NCBI GenBank assembly: GCA_035647435.1
Contig: DASRNM010000070.1
Coordinates: forward strand, 1-7,746
Source: JAAZFZ01 sp035647435
GTDB taxonomy: Bacteria > Bacillota > Clostridia > Oscillospirales > Acutalibacteraceae
Length of the DNA stretch: 7,746 nucleotides
Direction of reading: 5' to 3'
The notes under the pieces were generated by a model that saw only the letters and a program-made list of their open reading frames with translations, did no database searches and was not told the DNA's origin. Numbering within the stretch: position 1 is the stretch's first letter; each line of letters opens with the position of its first letter. The position numbers were made by a program, and so were the translations under genes. This document shows positions 6,170 to 7,746 of the stretch, one piece after another.

Positions 6170-7702
6170 TCACCTTTTCCAAAACTTCCTGTCGAAGTTT
6201 CTGAATCTTATTGCTTGAGCGATATGTACAGTGTCAACATCACTGCTCGAGTCCAAATCGGCAGCCGTTCGTGCTACACGGAGAATTTTGTCAAACGCTC
6301 TTGCGGAAAGCGAGAGTCTTTCAAACGCCTCCTCAAGCAAAGTCAATGCCGCTGGTGTCGGCGAGCAGAATTCCCTTGTCATTGCGGCCGTCATATGAGC
6401 GTTGCAATTAATTCCTGAGCCTTCAAGCCTCTTTTGTTGTGTTTTTCTTGCGCGGTTCACTCTTTTTCTTATGTCCGCCGAGCATTCGCTTTTTTCTTCA
6501 CTTGAGAGCTTGTCAAATTCAACAGGGGGAACTTCAATATGTATATCCAATCTATCAAGGAGGGGGCCCGACACCCTTTCAAGGTATCTTTGCGCCGCTC
6601 CCTTAGGGCAAGTACATTCAATTTTGGGGTGCCCTAAATAACCGCAAGGGCAAGGGTTCATAGCACATACAACCATCGTTGAGCACGGGTATGACAAAGA
6701 GCCAGCAACTCTTGAAATTGTGATTGTTCCGTCCTCTATCGGCTGGCGGAGCACCTCCATTGCTGTTCTTGAAAATTCAGGCAACTCATCAAGAAATAAA
6801 ACGCCGTTATGCGCAAGTGAAATCTCCCCAGGGCGAGGAACTCTGCCACCGCCAGAAAGCCCAGCAGGCGAGACAGTATGGTGGGGTGAACGAAACGGCC
6901 TTGTTCGTATCAAAGGCACATTGTCGGGCAAAACCCCTGCTATTGAATAAATCTGAGTGGTTTCAAGGCTTTCTTCAAATGTCATATCCGGTAGAATAGA
7001 AGGTAGCCTTTTTGCGAGCATACTTTTACCCGAGCCGGGCGGGCCTATCATTAGCACATTGTGTCCGCCTGCCGCAGCAACCTCTAATGCTTTTCGTGCC
7101 TCAAACTGCCCCTTTACATCACAGAAGTCTGCACACTGCACAATTTCATCAATGCTCGTATAATCCTCTGCTTTCGCAGGGGTGATTGTATCAATCCCTT
7201 TCAAGTGGTTGATAAGCTCCGAAACATTGTTAACAGGGTAGACCGTTATATCCTTAACAACAGAACTTTCTGCCGCATTTGAAGCAGGCAAAAAAACTGC
7301 CTCTATCCCTGATTGCTTAGCCTTTATAACCATAGGTAACGCACCGTTGACATGGCGAACTGTTCCATCAAGTGACAACTCACCGAAAAATGCGATTTTA
7401 CCCAAACTTTCACACCTTACCTGTCGTGTTGATATCAGTAGCGCAACAAGAATAGGCAGGTCGTAAAGCGGGCCCTCCTTTTTCGTGTCTGCCGGTGCAA
7501 GGTTTATTGTAATTCTGCTTGAGGGGAAACTAAAACTACCATTTTTTATCGCAGAGCGGACTCTGTTTTTCGACTCTGCAACAGAAACGTCGGGCAGGCC
7601 TACAATGTCAAAGCGAGGTAAACCCTGTGAAATATCCGCCTCAACCTCAACGACAAATGCCTCCATTCCAAAAAAACCCATACTCGAAACCTTTGCAAAC
7701 AA
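6170..7702 (-). CDS. comM: ComM/YifB-family Mg-chelatase-like AAA+ ATPase
   Basis: A complete 510-residue protein (Escherichia coli ComM is about 506). Residues 1-150 are the Lon-like/ChlI N-terminal domain with the hallmark stretches ISQGLPRFDIVGLPD (24-38) and ITINLAPAD (64-72). The AAA+ module (about 190-395) has Walker A GPPGSGKS (220-227), Walker B VLFLDE (301-306), the RSPHH motif (271-275), a cysteine cluster (Cys346, 351, 353, 363, 365) and SGPLLDRLD (378-386) with a probable arginine finger. Residues 405-505 are the C-terminal Mg-chelatase domain. In Vibrio cholerae ComM is a hexameric helicase that drives branch migration when transformed DNA is integrated; the family is also widespread in bacteria not known to be competent, so the role here is inferred. 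The start is TTG at 7702: GGGGGA lies 7 bases upstream, an in-frame stop lies two codons upstream, and family members begin with the same M-x-A-K-V pattern. The ATG at 7712 is out of frame. The promoter is probably at or beyond the window edge. Confidence 0.95.
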   Translation of the reverse strand: MFAKVSSMGFFGMEAFVVEVEADISQGLPRFDIVGLPDVSVAESKNRVRSAIKNGSFSFPSSRITINLAPADTKKEGPLYDLPILVALLISTRQVRCESLGKIAFFGELSLDGTVRHVNGALPMVIKAKQSGIEAVFLPASNAAESSVVKDITVYPVNNVSELINHLKGIDTITPAKAEDYTSIDEIVQCADFCDVKGQFEARKALEVAAAGGHNVLMIGPPGSGKSMLAKRLPSILPDMTFEESLETTQIYSIAGVLPDNVPLIRTRPFRSPHHTVSPAGLSGGGRVPRPGEISLAHNGVLFLDELPEFSRTAMEVLRQPIEDGTITISRVAGSLSYPCSTMVVCAMNPCPCGYLGHPKIECTCPKGAAQRYLERVSGPLLDRLDIHIEVPPVEFDKLSSEEKSECSADIRKRVNRARKTQQKRLEGSGINCNAHMTAAMTREFCSPTPAALTLLEEAFERLSLSARAFDKILRVARTAADLDSSSDVDTVHIAQAIRFRNFDRKFWKR

Positions 7703-7746
7703 ATTTCATTCCCCCATAATGTCAATTAGTAATTACTGTATATAAT

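Noticed and set aside
6155..6177. Short hairpin at the comM stop codon: AAAGGT paired with ACCTTT on the minus strand, followed by ATCTTTGTT
   Set aside because: The stem is only 6 AT-rich pairs (8 with a bulge), overlaps the stop codon and lacks a proper T tract. It is too weak to call a terminator, though no better one follows comM.
6724..6999. Plus-strand open frames opposite comM, the mutase and the other genes, each under about 105 codons
   Set aside because: They lie antisense to strongly supported genes, their compositions look like reverse-frame shadows, and none has a recognisable motif or good ribosome site.
7703..7746. TTGACA near 7723 on the minus strand as a possible comM -35 element
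   Set aside because: It is about 20 bases from the start codon, so no -10 and leader can fit before the gene. Other AT-rich matches are cut by the window edge.

Overview
The window looks like part of a low-to-moderate GC Gram-positive chromosome, most likely a fibre-degrading or gut-type member of the Clostridia (Oscillospiraceae/Ruminococcaceae-like). The grounds are strong AGGAGG-type ribosome binding sites, use of GTG and TTG starts, sigma-A-like promoters in AT-rich gaps, and a secreted protein with a type I dockerin, the plug-in module of cellulosome-like assemblies. This is inference from gene content; no taxonomic marker gene is present.

Every gene I can support is on the minus strand, so the order of transcription runs from high to low coordinates. 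(1) 7702-6170: a complete ComM/YifB-family AAA+ ATPase, associated with DNA branch migration in transformation. (2) 6073-4352: an alpha-D-phosphohexomutase (phosphoglucomutase/phosphomannomutase type) with its own near-consensus promoter. It is followed 10 bases later by a 32-codon TTG-started gene for a one-pass membrane peptide (4341-4243), which length-filtered gene calling would miss. (3) From a promoter at 4229-4201: a secreted protein with a transglutaminase-like core and a C-terminal dockerin, then 13 bases later a HemG-like flavodoxin, closed by a terminator at 1854-1811. (4) From an extended -10 promoter at about 1750: an NAD(P)-binding extended SDR, overlapping by ATGA a YfcC/DcuC-family transporter that runs off the left edge of the window.

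The sequence thus reads as four transcription units, three of them with a visible promoter. The central metabolic genes are ordinary. The most interesting objects are the dockerin protein, whose transglutaminase fold keeps its His and Asp but has Ala where the catalytic Cys should be, and the tiny membrane peptide behind the phosphohexomutase. I saw no RNA genes, CRISPR arrays, insertion sequences or phage genes. All gaps between genes are shorter than 300 bases and are accounted for by promoters, ribosome binding sites, one terminator and the small gene.
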